DNA of 6,987 nucleotides, taken from NCBI GenBank assembly GCA_003560935.1, contig PWJF01000038.1:1-6987 (forward strand). Reading direction: 5' to 3'. How positions within the stretch are numbered: the first letter of the stretch is position 1; each line of letters opens with the position of its first letter. Of the stretch, positions 1 through 6,234 are shown in pieces. The position numbers and the translations under genes are program-made. The notes beneath the pieces were generated by a model. The model was not told where the DNA came from. It ran no database searches and saw nothing but the letters and a program-made list of their open reading frames with translations. The DNA is from Ignavibacteriales bacterium (GTDB lineage: Bacteria > Bacteroidota > Ignavibacteria > T3Sed10-11).

Positions 1-493
1 CGTATTCGTCTATGTTAAGGAAGGACTGGAAGGGAAAAGCTTCCCGGTACCCGAAGAAAGTGCTTTGCTCGATCAAGAAGGCTGCTGGTACAAGCCGCGC
101 GTTTTTGGATTACAGGTCGGACAAACTCTCGTAATACGAAACAGCGACCCGACATTACACAACGTTCATGCCGTCGCACGCGCAAATCGTGAGTTCAATA
201 TCGGACAACCGGTACAGGGAATGGAGACTCCCCGAACATTTAATCAGCCGGAAGTAATGCTTCCTTTCAAATGCGATGTTCATCCCTGGATGAGTGCATA
301 TGCAGGTATATTACCGCACCCGTATTTTGGTGTAACGAAAGATGAGGGAACAGTAACATTGGGTAACCTGCCGCCGGGTGAATATGTGATAGCCGCATGG
401 CATGAGAGATATGGCGAGCAGACACAACGAGTGACATTAGGTGAGAGTGAAATAATGGAGTTGACATTCACGTTCACTTCAGATCCGGCATAG
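1..493 (+). CDS. Cupredoxin-like protein with amicyanin-type copper loop (5' partial)
   Basis: The frame is open from base 2 to the TAG at 491-493, giving 163 visible residues. The true start and any signal peptide lie left of the window. The TTG at 65 is not a credible start, because conserved-looking sequence (VFVYVKEG at residues 1-8) precedes it. Numbered from base 2, a cupredoxin core is visible: the strand VGQTLVIRNSD (39-49), then LHNVHA with His53, then FKCDVHPWM with Cys91, His94 and Met97. Cys-x2-His-Pro-x-Met plus an upstream HNVH is the type 1 copper ligand pattern of amicyanin. The C-terminal part (about 115-158: TVTLGNLPPGEYVIAAWHE) resembles a carboxypeptidase-regulatory-like beta-sandwich, often fused to such domains. 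The protein is probably periplasmic or membrane-anchored. It precedes coxB by about 200 bases on the same strand, so a role as electron carrier or copper handler for the oxidase is plausible but inferred. Confidence 0.8.
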   Translation, partial: VFVYVKEGLEGKSFPVPEESALLDQEGCWYKPRVFGLQVGQTLVIRNSDPTLHNVHAVARANREFNIGQPVQGMETPRTFNQPEVMLPFKCDVHPWMSAYAGILPHPYFGVTKDEGTVTLGNLPPGEYVIAAWHERYGEQTQRVTLGESEIMELTFTFTSDPA

Positions 494-533
494 TACGTGG
501 GGATCCGAAAGATCGGGAATAATGCCTTTTGTA

Positions 534-663
534 TAGATGCAGGGGTTGACCAAAAAGCCATGATAGAGTCATGTCATTCTGATCCCGACTTGTCGGGAAA
601 AGAATCTCGTGTAAAATCGACGAAAAGATTCTTAGTCACTTTTTGGACAACCCCCTGCACATA
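534..663. repeat. MITE/REP-like nested inverted repeat upstream of coxB
   Basis: The arms at 538-557 and 639-659 are imperfect inverted complements of about 20 bases. The left arm reads TGCAGGGGTTGACCAAAAAG. The right arm, reverse-complemented, differs by one extra G and one A/T change. TA dinucleotides sit two bases outside each arm (534-535 and 662-663), as a TA target duplication would. Inside are two smaller palindromes: 576-605, and an 8-base pair of arms at 600-607 (AAGAATCT) and 626-633 (AGATTCTT). No open reading frame fits inside. The arrangement suggests a non-autonomous mobile or REP-type element sitting in the coxB leader. It could fold in the mRNA. Whether it is repeated elsewhere in the genome cannot be seen here. 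Confidence 0.6.
576..605. repeat. Inner hairpin of the coxB-upstream repeat
   Basis: The stem is ATTCT (576-580) with AGAAT (601-605), a two-by-two internal loop, then TCCCGAC (583-589) with GTCGGGA (592-598) around a TT loop, giving 12 base pairs. The pattern GTCATTCTGA...AAGAATCT resembles palindromic repeats that I recall as scattered between genes in many FCB-group genomes. It is not followed by a T tract on either strand, so it is a poor candidate for an intrinsic terminator. Confidence 0.6.
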
Positions 664-686
664 ATTACAGGATTGCAACCATCCCC

Positions 687-691
687 GGAGG
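687..691 (+). promoter_or_regulatory. Shine-Dalgarno GGAGG setting the coxB start
   Basis: A perfect GGAGG lies 7 bases before the ATG at 699. The upstream in-frame TTG at 693 is only one base from it, so the ATG is the start. Confidence 0.85.
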
Positions 692-698
692 TTTGTTA

Positions 699-1514
699 AT
701 GAAAACATCAGGCCGTTTAGATGGTCTTCTTTTTGTACTCTTTTTTGTCATCGGTGTAGTTGTTTGTATTTGGTATCTCGTTGGTCATGACCCGGGCTTT
801 CTTCCCCTTGCTTCCGAACATGGGGGTTTTATCGATAGTCTATTCATGGCAACCCTCATCATTACCGGCATTGTATTTATCCTGACACACCTGTTATTGG
901 TTTATTTTGCTTTTCGTTATAAAGGAAGCGGCAACGGCGACAAAGCTTTTTGGTATCCGGACAATAAGAAACTTGAAATTATCTGGACGGTTATTCCGGC
1001 TGTCATTATTATTTCACTCATTGTCGTCGGTCAGGTCGGTTGGGGAAAGATATTTCACACCGAACCGCCCGACGACGCTTTTGTCGTTGAGATAGTCGGT
1101 GAACAGTTCGTATGGAATATCAGATACCCCGGAGAAGACGGAGAGTTCGGACGAACAATACCGGAATTAATTTCCCGGGCAAATCCGATAGGACTTGATC
1201 CTACGGACCCCGCGTCGGAAGACGATATCATGCTTCTAAACGAACTCCGGATACCGCTTGACTATCCGGTGCTATTGAAAATTCGATCGAAGGATGTTAT
1301 ACATAGTGTCTTTTTACCGAATTTCAGAGTAAAAATGGATGCGGTGCCGGGAATGACTACAACATTCTCGTTCACCCCGACAATGGAGGGAGAATTCGAC
1401 CTTGTATGTGCAGAATTATGCGGACTTGGACATTACCGTATGCGGGGCTATGTCGTCGTTCAACCGATGGATGAGCTTGAGGAGTGGCTCATCGAACAGC
1501 GGGAAATGGAATAA
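699..1514 (+). CDS. coxB: Cytochrome c oxidase subunit II (CuA subunit)
   Basis: This 271-residue protein accepts electrons from a periplasmic donor at the binuclear CuA centre and passes them to haem a in subunit I. Hydrophobic segments lie at about 10-28 (signal-like or an extra N-terminal helix; no lipobox seen), 46-72 and 92-115, followed by a periplasmic cupredoxin domain. The CuA ligands are all present: His202 (DVIHSVFLPNF), Cys237, Glu239, Cys241, His245 and Met248 in CAELCGLGHYRM. Trp139 in EQFVWNIRYPG is the likely electron-entry aromatic. An acidic insert (about 145-185, with NPIGLDPTDPASEDD) between the WNIRYPG strand and the CuA site is typical of Bacteroidota-type subunit II. 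No C-terminal cytochrome c domain is fused (no CxxCH), so the electron donor must be separate. coxA starts 24 bases after the TAA. Confidence 0.97.
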   Translation: MKTSGRLDGLLFVLFFVIGVVVCIWYLVGHDPGFLPLASEHGGFIDSLFMATLIITGIVFILTHLLLVYFAFRYKGSGNGDKAFWYPDNKKLEIIWTVIPAVIIISLIVVGQVGWGKIFHTEPPDDAFVVEIVGEQFVWNIRYPGEDGEFGRTIPELISRANPIGLDPTDPASEDDIMLLNELRIPLDYPVLLKIRSKDVIHSVFLPNFRVKMDAVPGMTTTFSFTPTMEGEFDLVCAELCGLGHYRMRGYVVVQPMDELEEWLIEQREME

Positions 1515-1538
1515 ACTACGAATCGGAGGACTATATAG

Positions 1539-3326
1539 ATGTCATCGGAACAAGCATCACTTCATGTTGATATTGAGCATCATAAAGAAAGTTTTATAAG
1601 TAAATATATATTCAGCTACGATCACAAGATGATCGGCAAGCAATATATGATAACCGCATTGATATGGGCGTTGATCGGCATGGGGTTATCGTGGGTTATG
1701 AGGATCCAGCTCGCTTATCCGGGACAGCAGATACCCATATTTGAGACCCTGCTTGGCAGGTATGCTGAAGGAGGCATACTTGCCCCGGAATATTATATTG
1801 CAATGATGACCATGCACGGCACTATCATGGTATTCTTTGTTCTGACTGCCGGACTTGTCGGAACATTCGGTAATTTCCTAATTCCGCTACAGATCGGCGC
1901 CCGTGACATGGCATTTCCGTTGATTAATATGTTGTCTTACTGGACGTTTTTTCTTGCAAGCGTGGTAATGCTTCTGTCGTTTTTTGTCGAAAGCGGTCCG
2001 GCTGCTGCAGGATGGACGGCATATCCTCCGCTCAGTGCATTGTCGAGTGCGATACCCGGTTCCGGCGCCGGACAATCGTTATGGTTGTTGAGTATAGCCC
2101 TTTTTATCGTCTCGTCGTTATTCGGTTCGCTGAATTATATTGTGACCGTTCTGAATCTGCGCACGAAAGGAATGACGTTGGGGCGTATGCCGTTGACCGT
2201 GTGGGCGGTTTTTATTGCGGCGATTCTCGGTTTGCTCGCATTCCCTGTTCTTCTTGCCGGCGCGATCATGCTACTGCTCGATAAACACCTTGCAACAAGT
2301 TTCTTTATCCCCGCCGGTTTATATGTCGGTGATGCACTCTTGAGTTACGAAGGCGGCAGTCCGATCCTTTGGCAGCATATATTCTGGTTCTTCGGACATC
2401 CGGAGGTATATATCGTTGCACTGCCTGCACTCGGTATCTGCTCGGAAGTTATCGCGACGTGTGCGAGAAAACCGTTATTCGGCTACAAGGCAATGATTGC
2501 TTCTTTGCTGGCGATTGCATTTTTATCGTTCATAGTTTGGGGACACCACATGTTCGTCAGCGGGATGAACCCGTTCCTCGGTTCGGTATTCGTTCTGACG
2601 ACTATTTTGATTGCGGTTCCGTCGGCAGTGAAGGTATTTAACTGGCTCACAACCTTGTGGCGTGGAAAGATACATTACACACCGGGCATGTTGTTTGCAA
2701 TGGGTCTCGTATCGTTGTTTATCACCGGTGGACTCACAGGAATCTTTCTCGGAAATGCACCTATCGACATTCAGCTTCATGACACGTATTTTGTCGTCGC
2801 ACATTTCCACTTCGTCATGGGGGCAGCGGCATTGTTCGGAATATTTGCCGGCATTTATCATTGGTTCCCGAAAATGTACGGGCGCATGATGAGCAATATG
2901 TGGGGTAGAATTCATTTCTGGCTCACGTTTGTCGGCATCTATTTGATTTTCTTTCCGATGCATTTCATGGGAACGACCGGAGTACCGCGACGGTATTATG
3001 CATTTACGGAGTTCGAATACACCATGCAGTACGGCGGCATGAATGAGTTTATAACAATTGCCACTCTCATTACCGGCGCCGCACAGGTGATATTCCTCGT
3101 TAATTTCTTCGGAAGCATGTTCTTCGGCAAAAAGGCAGAAACCAATCCGTGGAAAGCCGCAACGCTCGAGTGGACAACGGATGATCCAATGCCGGGACAC
3201 GGTAACTGGAAAGGCGAAATACCGACTGTCTACCGCGGACCGCATGAGTACAGCACTCCCGACGGCAAAGAAGATTTTATATTGCAGACAGACAGTACGG
3301 GTTTTGGGAAAATGGATAAAGAATGA
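1539..3326 (+). CDS. coxA: Cytochrome c oxidase subunit I, A1-type
   Basis: Catalytic, proton-pumping subunit of 595 residues, with about 12 transmembrane helices in the inner membrane; it reduces O2 to water. Visible ligands: His93 (TMHGTIMVF) and His424 for haem a; His422 for haem a3 (VAHFHFVMG); His287, His336 and His337 for CuB. Tyr291 is the His-Tyr cross-link residue in GHPEVYI, and Glu289 in the same motif marks an A1 enzyme. Asp123 and Asn130 (GARDMAFPLIN) fit the D pathway and Lys365 (SAVKVFNW) the K pathway. Arg484-Arg485 (GVPRRY) would contact haem propionates. There is no fused subunit III; after the last helix a hydrophilic tail of about 65 residues remains. GGAGGA at 1525-1530, 8 bases before the ATG, fixes the start. 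The gene ends in TGA, which overlaps the ATG of the next gene (ATGA at 3323-3326). It is the only gene in the cluster with an undisputed TGA stop. Confidence 0.98.
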   Translation: MSSEQASLHVDIEHHKESFISKYIFSYDHKMIGKQYMITALIWALIGMGLSWVMRIQLAYPGQQIPIFETLLGRYAEGGILAPEYYIAMMTMHGTIMVFFVLTAGLVGTFGNFLIPLQIGARDMAFPLINMLSYWTFFLASVVMLLSFFVESGPAAAGWTAYPPLSALSSAIPGSGAGQSLWLLSIALFIVSSLFGSLNYIVTVLNLRTKGMTLGRMPLTVWAVFIAAILGLLAFPVLLAGAIMLLLDKHLATSFFIPAGLYVGDALLSYEGGSPILWQHIFWFFGHPEVYIVALPALGICSEVIATCARKPLFGYKAMIASLLAIAFLSFIVWGHHMFVSGMNPFLGSVFVLTTILIAVPSAVKVFNWLTTLWRGKIHYTPGMLFAMGLVSLFITGGLTGIFLGNAPIDIQLHDTYFVVAHFHFVMGAAALFGIFAGIYHWFPKMYGRMMSNMWGRIHFWLTFVGIYLIFFPMHFMGTTGVPRRYYAFTEFEYTMQYGGMNEFITIATLITGAAQVIFLVNFFGSMFFGKKAETNPWKAATLEWTTDDPMPGHGNWKGEIPTVYRGPHEYSTPDGKEDFILQTDSTGFGKMDKE

Positions 3327-3991
3327 ACATGGAAACTATAGTAAAAGAAAAGGGAAAGAGAACATCGGTACCCATCCTACCGCCGATATCCGGAGACGGA
3401 CGCGGAAAAGGCGGATGGGGCGGTGGAATGCCGCCGGGCAGATCGCATTATTCATTGCCGATTCATCCTGCAAAATTCGGGTTGTGGCTATTTATCGCCG
3501 CGAGTGTAATGTTATTTGCCGCATTCACAAGCGCATATATCGTGCGGTCGAGTGCCGGAGATTGGTTGCAATTCGGTATGCCGTCGGTGATGTGGTACGG
3601 TACCGGCGCATTAATACTCAGCAGCGTTGCTGTACATTTTGCTTTGAAGTCAATCAAAGCGGGGAAAATCGATCTGTTTAAAAAAGCTATGCTGCTTACT
3701 GTGGCACTGGGGGGTGTGTTTATAGCCGGACAGTTTTTGGGATGGGCACAATTGCGTGCAAGCGGTCTCTACCTCGATACTAACGCATCGAGTGCATTCT
3801 TTTATATGCTGACCGTTACTCACATAGTACATTTGATAGGCGGAATTATTGCTTTATCATTGGTAACGACCAAAGGTTTGCTCGGACGATACAACGAGAA
3901 CAATTGTTTAGGTGTAGAGTTGTGTGCAACTTACTGGCATTTCCTCGATGTGTTGTGGGTGTATTTATTTATTTTCATAATTATCACATAA
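3323..3991 (+). CDS. coxC: Cytochrome c oxidase subunit III-like protein (first copy)
   Basis: This is a 222-residue membrane protein of the COX3 family, which stabilises subunit I and proton uptake. Five helices are likely at about 51-74, 90-109, 122-143, 158-181 and 200-221. This is the short, five-helix form, lacking the first two helices of seven-helix subunit III. Family signatures are His167 and His170 (VTHIVHLIGG) and Glu199 with ATYWHFLDVLWVYLF (202-216). The N-terminal 48 residues are hydrophilic and carry a Gly-rich stretch (GKGGWGGGMPPG). At the site where the next gene has Gln-Val-Tyr-Glu-Trp, this one has Gln-Phe-Leu-Gly-Trp, so the conserved glutamate is missing (Gly140). The ATG overlaps the coxA stop, with GGA 6 bases upstream, which suggests translational coupling. 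A second ATG at 3329 is a less likely start. Confidence 0.9.
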   Translation: MNMETIVKEKGKRTSVPILPPISGDGRGKGGWGGGMPPGRSHYSLPIHPAKFGLWLFIAASVMLFAAFTSAYIVRSSAGDWLQFGMPSVMWYGTGALILSSVAVHFALKSIKAGKIDLFKKAMLLTVALGGVFIAGQFLGWAQLRASGLYLDTNASSAFFYMLTVTHIVHLIGGIIALSLVTTKGLLGRYNENNCLGVELCATYWHFLDVLWVYLFIFIIIT

Positions 3992-4018
3992 TATTTTCAT
4001 GAACTACCGGAGATCAGA

Positions 4019-4684
4019 ATGAACCACGATGCCGTTCTTGAACAAAAGAAAATAATGGAATCGGAATGGGGAGGAGGAAAAGCTCCTTTCGGAGTGTCGT
4101 GGCGTAAGTACATGATGTGGATTTTTATTGTGTCCGATGCGTTTACATTCGGTGCATTCCTTGCCGCCTACGGGTTGTTCAGGGTGACCTCGGCGGGGTG
4201 GCCAGATACCTACGAAGTATTTACCGCCTTTCCGTTCATCGGTGTAGAAGCCCCGATGCTGTTCGTTGCAATGATGACGTTTATACTGATTTGTTCGAGC
4301 TTTACTATGGCGCTTGCGGTATCGGCGAGTTATAAGAACGATCGGACAAAGGCCCTTAAGTTTCTGGGGCTTACGATTCTCGGCGGATCGATTTTTATTC
4401 TGTGCCAGGTATATGAGTGGTATCATATCATACACGACGGTGCAACGATGACTTCAAATCCCTGGGGTGTGCCGTTATTCTCAGCGACCTTTTTTATGAT
4501 CACAGGATTCCACGGTTTGCATGTACTGAGCGGTTTAATACTGCTAACTATAACGGCTCTCAAAGTGAAGCGTGGTTTCTATGAAAGAAGAGGATCCTAC
4601 GAAGGCGTCGAGATAGTGGGTCTCTACTGGCACTTTGTTGATCTTGTGTGGGTGTTTGTCTTTACCTTCTTTTATTTATTGTAA
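4019..4684 (+). CDS. coxC: Cytochrome c oxidase subunit III (second copy, more canonical)
   Basis: This 221-residue COX3 family protein has five predicted helices at about 32-54, 72-102, 115-134, 153-178 and 198-219. It keeps the signatures of mainstream subunit III: Glu133 in CQVYEWYHIIHDG, His165 and His168 in ITGFHGLHVLSG, and Glu198 with GLYWHFVDLVWVFVF (201-215). GGAG at 4009-4012 lies 6 bases before the ATG, and the gap from the first subunit III gene is 27 bases. It is homologous to the preceding gene but clearly diverged, so this is an old paralogue pair rather than a fresh duplication. Either or both may sit in the complex. In some genomes the pair is annotated simply as two subunit III proteins. 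Its closer match to the family consensus makes it the better candidate for the classical subunit III. Confidence 0.93.
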   Translation: MNHDAVLEQKKIMESEWGGGKAPFGVSWRKYMMWIFIVSDAFTFGAFLAAYGLFRVTSAGWPDTYEVFTAFPFIGVEAPMLFVAMMTFILICSSFTMALAVSASYKNDRTKALKFLGLTILGGSIFILCQVYEWYHIIHDGATMTSNPWGVPLFSATFFMITGFHGLHVLSGLILLTITALKVKRGFYERRGSYEGVEIVGLYWHFVDLVWVFVFTFFYLL

Positions 4685-4708
4685 ACACTCATTGAATGAG
4701 GATAAACC

Positions 4709-4993
4709 ATGAGCAAACAGGAACACAGTAAAAAAGTTTACATTAAAGTATGGATCTGGCTATTAGCAATTACTATTGCCGGTTTCATCGTTTCACCGCT
4801 CGGCTTACCCGGCTGGCTGCATAACCTTTTTATCGTTATAATTGCTCTTATGAAAGGCGGTTTGATCGTAGCATATTTTATGCATCTCAAATTCGAACGG
4901 CTGAGTTTAATTTATTCCATATTGCTGCCATTAATACTGATCGTAGCGTTAGCCGTTGCTCTGCTATATGAAGGCACTACGAGATTTTTATAG
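4709..4993 (+). CDS. Cytochrome c oxidase subunit IV-type small membrane protein
   Basis: This 94-residue protein has three predicted helices (about 12-30, 37-57 and 65-87). The segment KGGLIVAYFMHLKFE (49-63) carries the K...YFMHLK signature of the prokaryotic cytochrome c oxidase subunit IV family. Its usual role is as an accessory subunit that helps assembly or stability of subunits I to III; it carries no cofactor ligands. Size and position right after subunit III are standard for the family. GAGG at 4698-4701 lies 7 bases before the ATG. The next gene's ribosome binding site overlaps this gene's TAG, so the two are probably translated from the same message. It could be named coxD or ctaF depending on convention. 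Confidence 0.9.
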   Translation: MSKQEHSKKVYIKVWIWLLAITIAGFIVSPLGLPGWLHNLFIVIIALMKGGLIVAYFMHLKFERLSLIYSILLPLILIVALAVALLYEGTTRFL

Positions 4994-5004
4994 AGGGAGA
5001 TAGT

Positions 5005-5265
5005 ATGAAAAAAATAACAGTTTGTATGGTTGTTTTAATAGTAACGGCAATCGTATCCCCCGTCGGTCTCCATGCACAATGTGCGATGTGTGGGGCATCC
5101 GTGCAGTCTTCCGAAGAAGGGGCCGAAATGGCGGCAGGATTGAATTCGGGTATTCTGTATTTACTTGCAATACCGTATTTAATCTTTATGACATTCGCCG
5201 TTGTAATATATAGAACGGTAAAACGGAAAAAACACGAGGAACAAAAAATTTACATTCAGAATTAA
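5005..5265 (+). CDS. Small CxxC membrane protein of the cox cluster, function unknown
   Basis: This is an 86-residue protein. Residues 1-24 look like a signal peptide (MKK, a hydrophobic core, then a GLHA|Q cleavage site). If cleaved, the mature protein starts at Gln25 with Cys26-Ala-Met-Cys29. A short acidic stretch follows (SSEEGAE), then GLNSGILYLLAIPYLIFMTF, which begins a single membrane helix at about 48-69, and a basic tail (YRTVKRKKHEE) on the cytoplasmic side. The CxxC would therefore lie just outside the inner membrane. I recall similar small proteins with CPMC-type motifs and GLNxGILYLxxIPY near oxidase genes in Bacteroidota, but know no experimental function. CxxC in this place could bind copper, or act in thiol redox during CuA or haem assembly; this is inference. 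A strong ribosome binding site (GAGGGAG at 4993-4999) supports it as a real gene. Confidence 0.8.
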   Translation: MKKITVCMVVLIVTAIVSPVGLHAQCAMCGASVQSSEEGAEMAAGLNSGILYLLAIPYLIFMTFAVVIYRTVKRKKHEEQKIYIQN

Positions 5266-5268
5266 GTA

Positions 5269-6219
5269 ATGAATAATCGATCACGCTGGCTTCATCGATA
5301 CGCTGTATTGGTTGCAATTTCAACCGCTGTTTTATTGTACTGGGGCGGACTTGTCACCAGTACCGGTTCGGGCCTTGCCGTTCCCGATTGGCCTCTTTCG
5401 TACGGTATGCTCATGCCGCCGATGGTGGGCGGTATATTCTATGAGCACGGACATCGTATGGTTGCCACCTTCATTGGTTTGCTTACTATCATTCTTGCAC
5501 TATGGCTGCATAAAAAAGAAGAACGCAGGTGGCTCCGGATACTCGGTTGGGTTGCTCTCGGCACCGTAGTATTTCAGGGAATTCTCGGCGGGATAACGGT
5601 TCTTTTCTTTTTACCCGTACCGGTCTCTGTGTTCCATGCGACGCTTGCGCAAACATTCTTCTGCCTCACTATAGCAATTGCTTTATTTACATCTCCATAC
5701 TGGATGCGCTCCATGCAGCATTCTCTCGAACCGCAGAAAACATCGCTTCGAACTATTTCAATAGTGCTTCTTCTAACAGTTTATATGCAATTGATAATCG
5801 GTGCAATTATGCGCCACATGGAGGCGGGCCTCGCTATACCCGATTTCCCGCTTGCGTTCGGACGGATAATACCACCGGTTGAATCGGCGGATATTCTGGT
5901 GCATTTTCTTCATCGAATCTGAGCGGTCGGTGTTACAATCGTAATTGTCTGGTTTTCCGTTCATGTATTTAAATATTATTCATCAGAAAATGCATTCGTA
6001 TTACCTGCTGTATTATTATTACTATTACTTGTCGTGCAAATTACACTTGGTGCATTTGTGATCTGGACAGGTAAAGGGGTAGCCGTTGCGACCTTTCATG
6101 TTGTAACGGGTGCACTTATACTCGCGACGGCTGCCGCTTCGGCGCTATTTGCACATCATCTGATAAAGCCGGTACCGCGACATGTTCATACAGCAATAAC
6201 TCCACAGAAAATTCAATAA
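5269..6219 (+). pseudogene. ctaA: Haem A synthase CtaA, interrupted by an in-frame TGA
   Basis: COX15/CtaA family enzyme that oxidises the C8 methyl group of haem O to give haem A in the inner membrane. The frame runs from ATG 5269 to TAA 6217-6219 (316 codons, normal length), but codon 218 (5920-5922) is TGA. The two four-helix halves are visible as an internal repeat: SGLAVPDWPLSYG (34-46) with Glu59 and His62 matches AGLAIPDFPLAFG (186-198) with His212 and His215. The four expected haem-ligand histidines are His62, His123, His215 and His277. Terminating at the TGA gives 217 residues, lacking the last two helices and His277. The downstream part stays in frame and keeps family features (ITLGAFVIWTGKG, then TFHVVTGAL), so decay, if real, is very recent. 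The first outer loop lacks the cysteine pair of the Bacillus enzyme. No good Shine-Dalgarno is seen; the ATG lies 3 bases after the previous stop, so coupling is likely. If the TGA is an error or read through, this is an intact CDS. Confidence 0.85.
5920..5922 (+). other. In-frame TGA inside ctaA
   Basis: The codon follows His215-Arg216-Ile217 and precedes Ala-Val-Gly-Val. In the family a small residue, often Gly or Ala, sits here, and the internal-repeat counterpart in the first half (GHRMVA) has Val. One base change from GGA (Gly), CGA (Arg) or TGG (Trp) would create it. The reading frame is unchanged before and after, so this is a substitution-type stop, not a frameshift. Confidence 0.9.
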
Positions 6220-6234
6220 ATAACGGATAGATAG

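Noticed and set aside
546..574. Sigma-70 type promoter with TTGACC as the -35 box
   Set aside because: No convincing -10 box lies 16-18 bases downstream, and TTGACC is part of the inverted repeat arm.
576..659. Intrinsic terminator between the cupredoxin gene and coxB
   Set aside because: The strongest hairpin (576-605) has no T tract after it on either strand. The short CTTTTTGG at 639-646 belongs to the repeat arm and is distant from the stem.
693..698. TTG at 693 as the coxB start
   Set aside because: It sits one base after GGAGG, too close for initiation; ATG 699 has proper spacing.
2523..3245. Long minus-strand open frame of 240 codons inside coxA
   Set aside because: It lies antisense to a fully conserved stretch of subunit I, has no recognisable domain and a Cys/His/Arg-rich composition typical of a shadow frame.
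5920..5922. Selenocysteine codon or genome-wide UGA reassignment (Gly or Trp)
   Set aside because: The position is not a redox site, no SECIS-like stem was recognised downstream, and the other genes show no internal TGA codons. Kept only as a minor alternative under the ctaA finding.
6034..6219. A separate small gene starting at ATG 6034
   Set aside because: It is the in-frame C-terminal quarter of ctaA, containing His277 and the last helix. No ribosome binding site precedes it, so it is not an independent gene.
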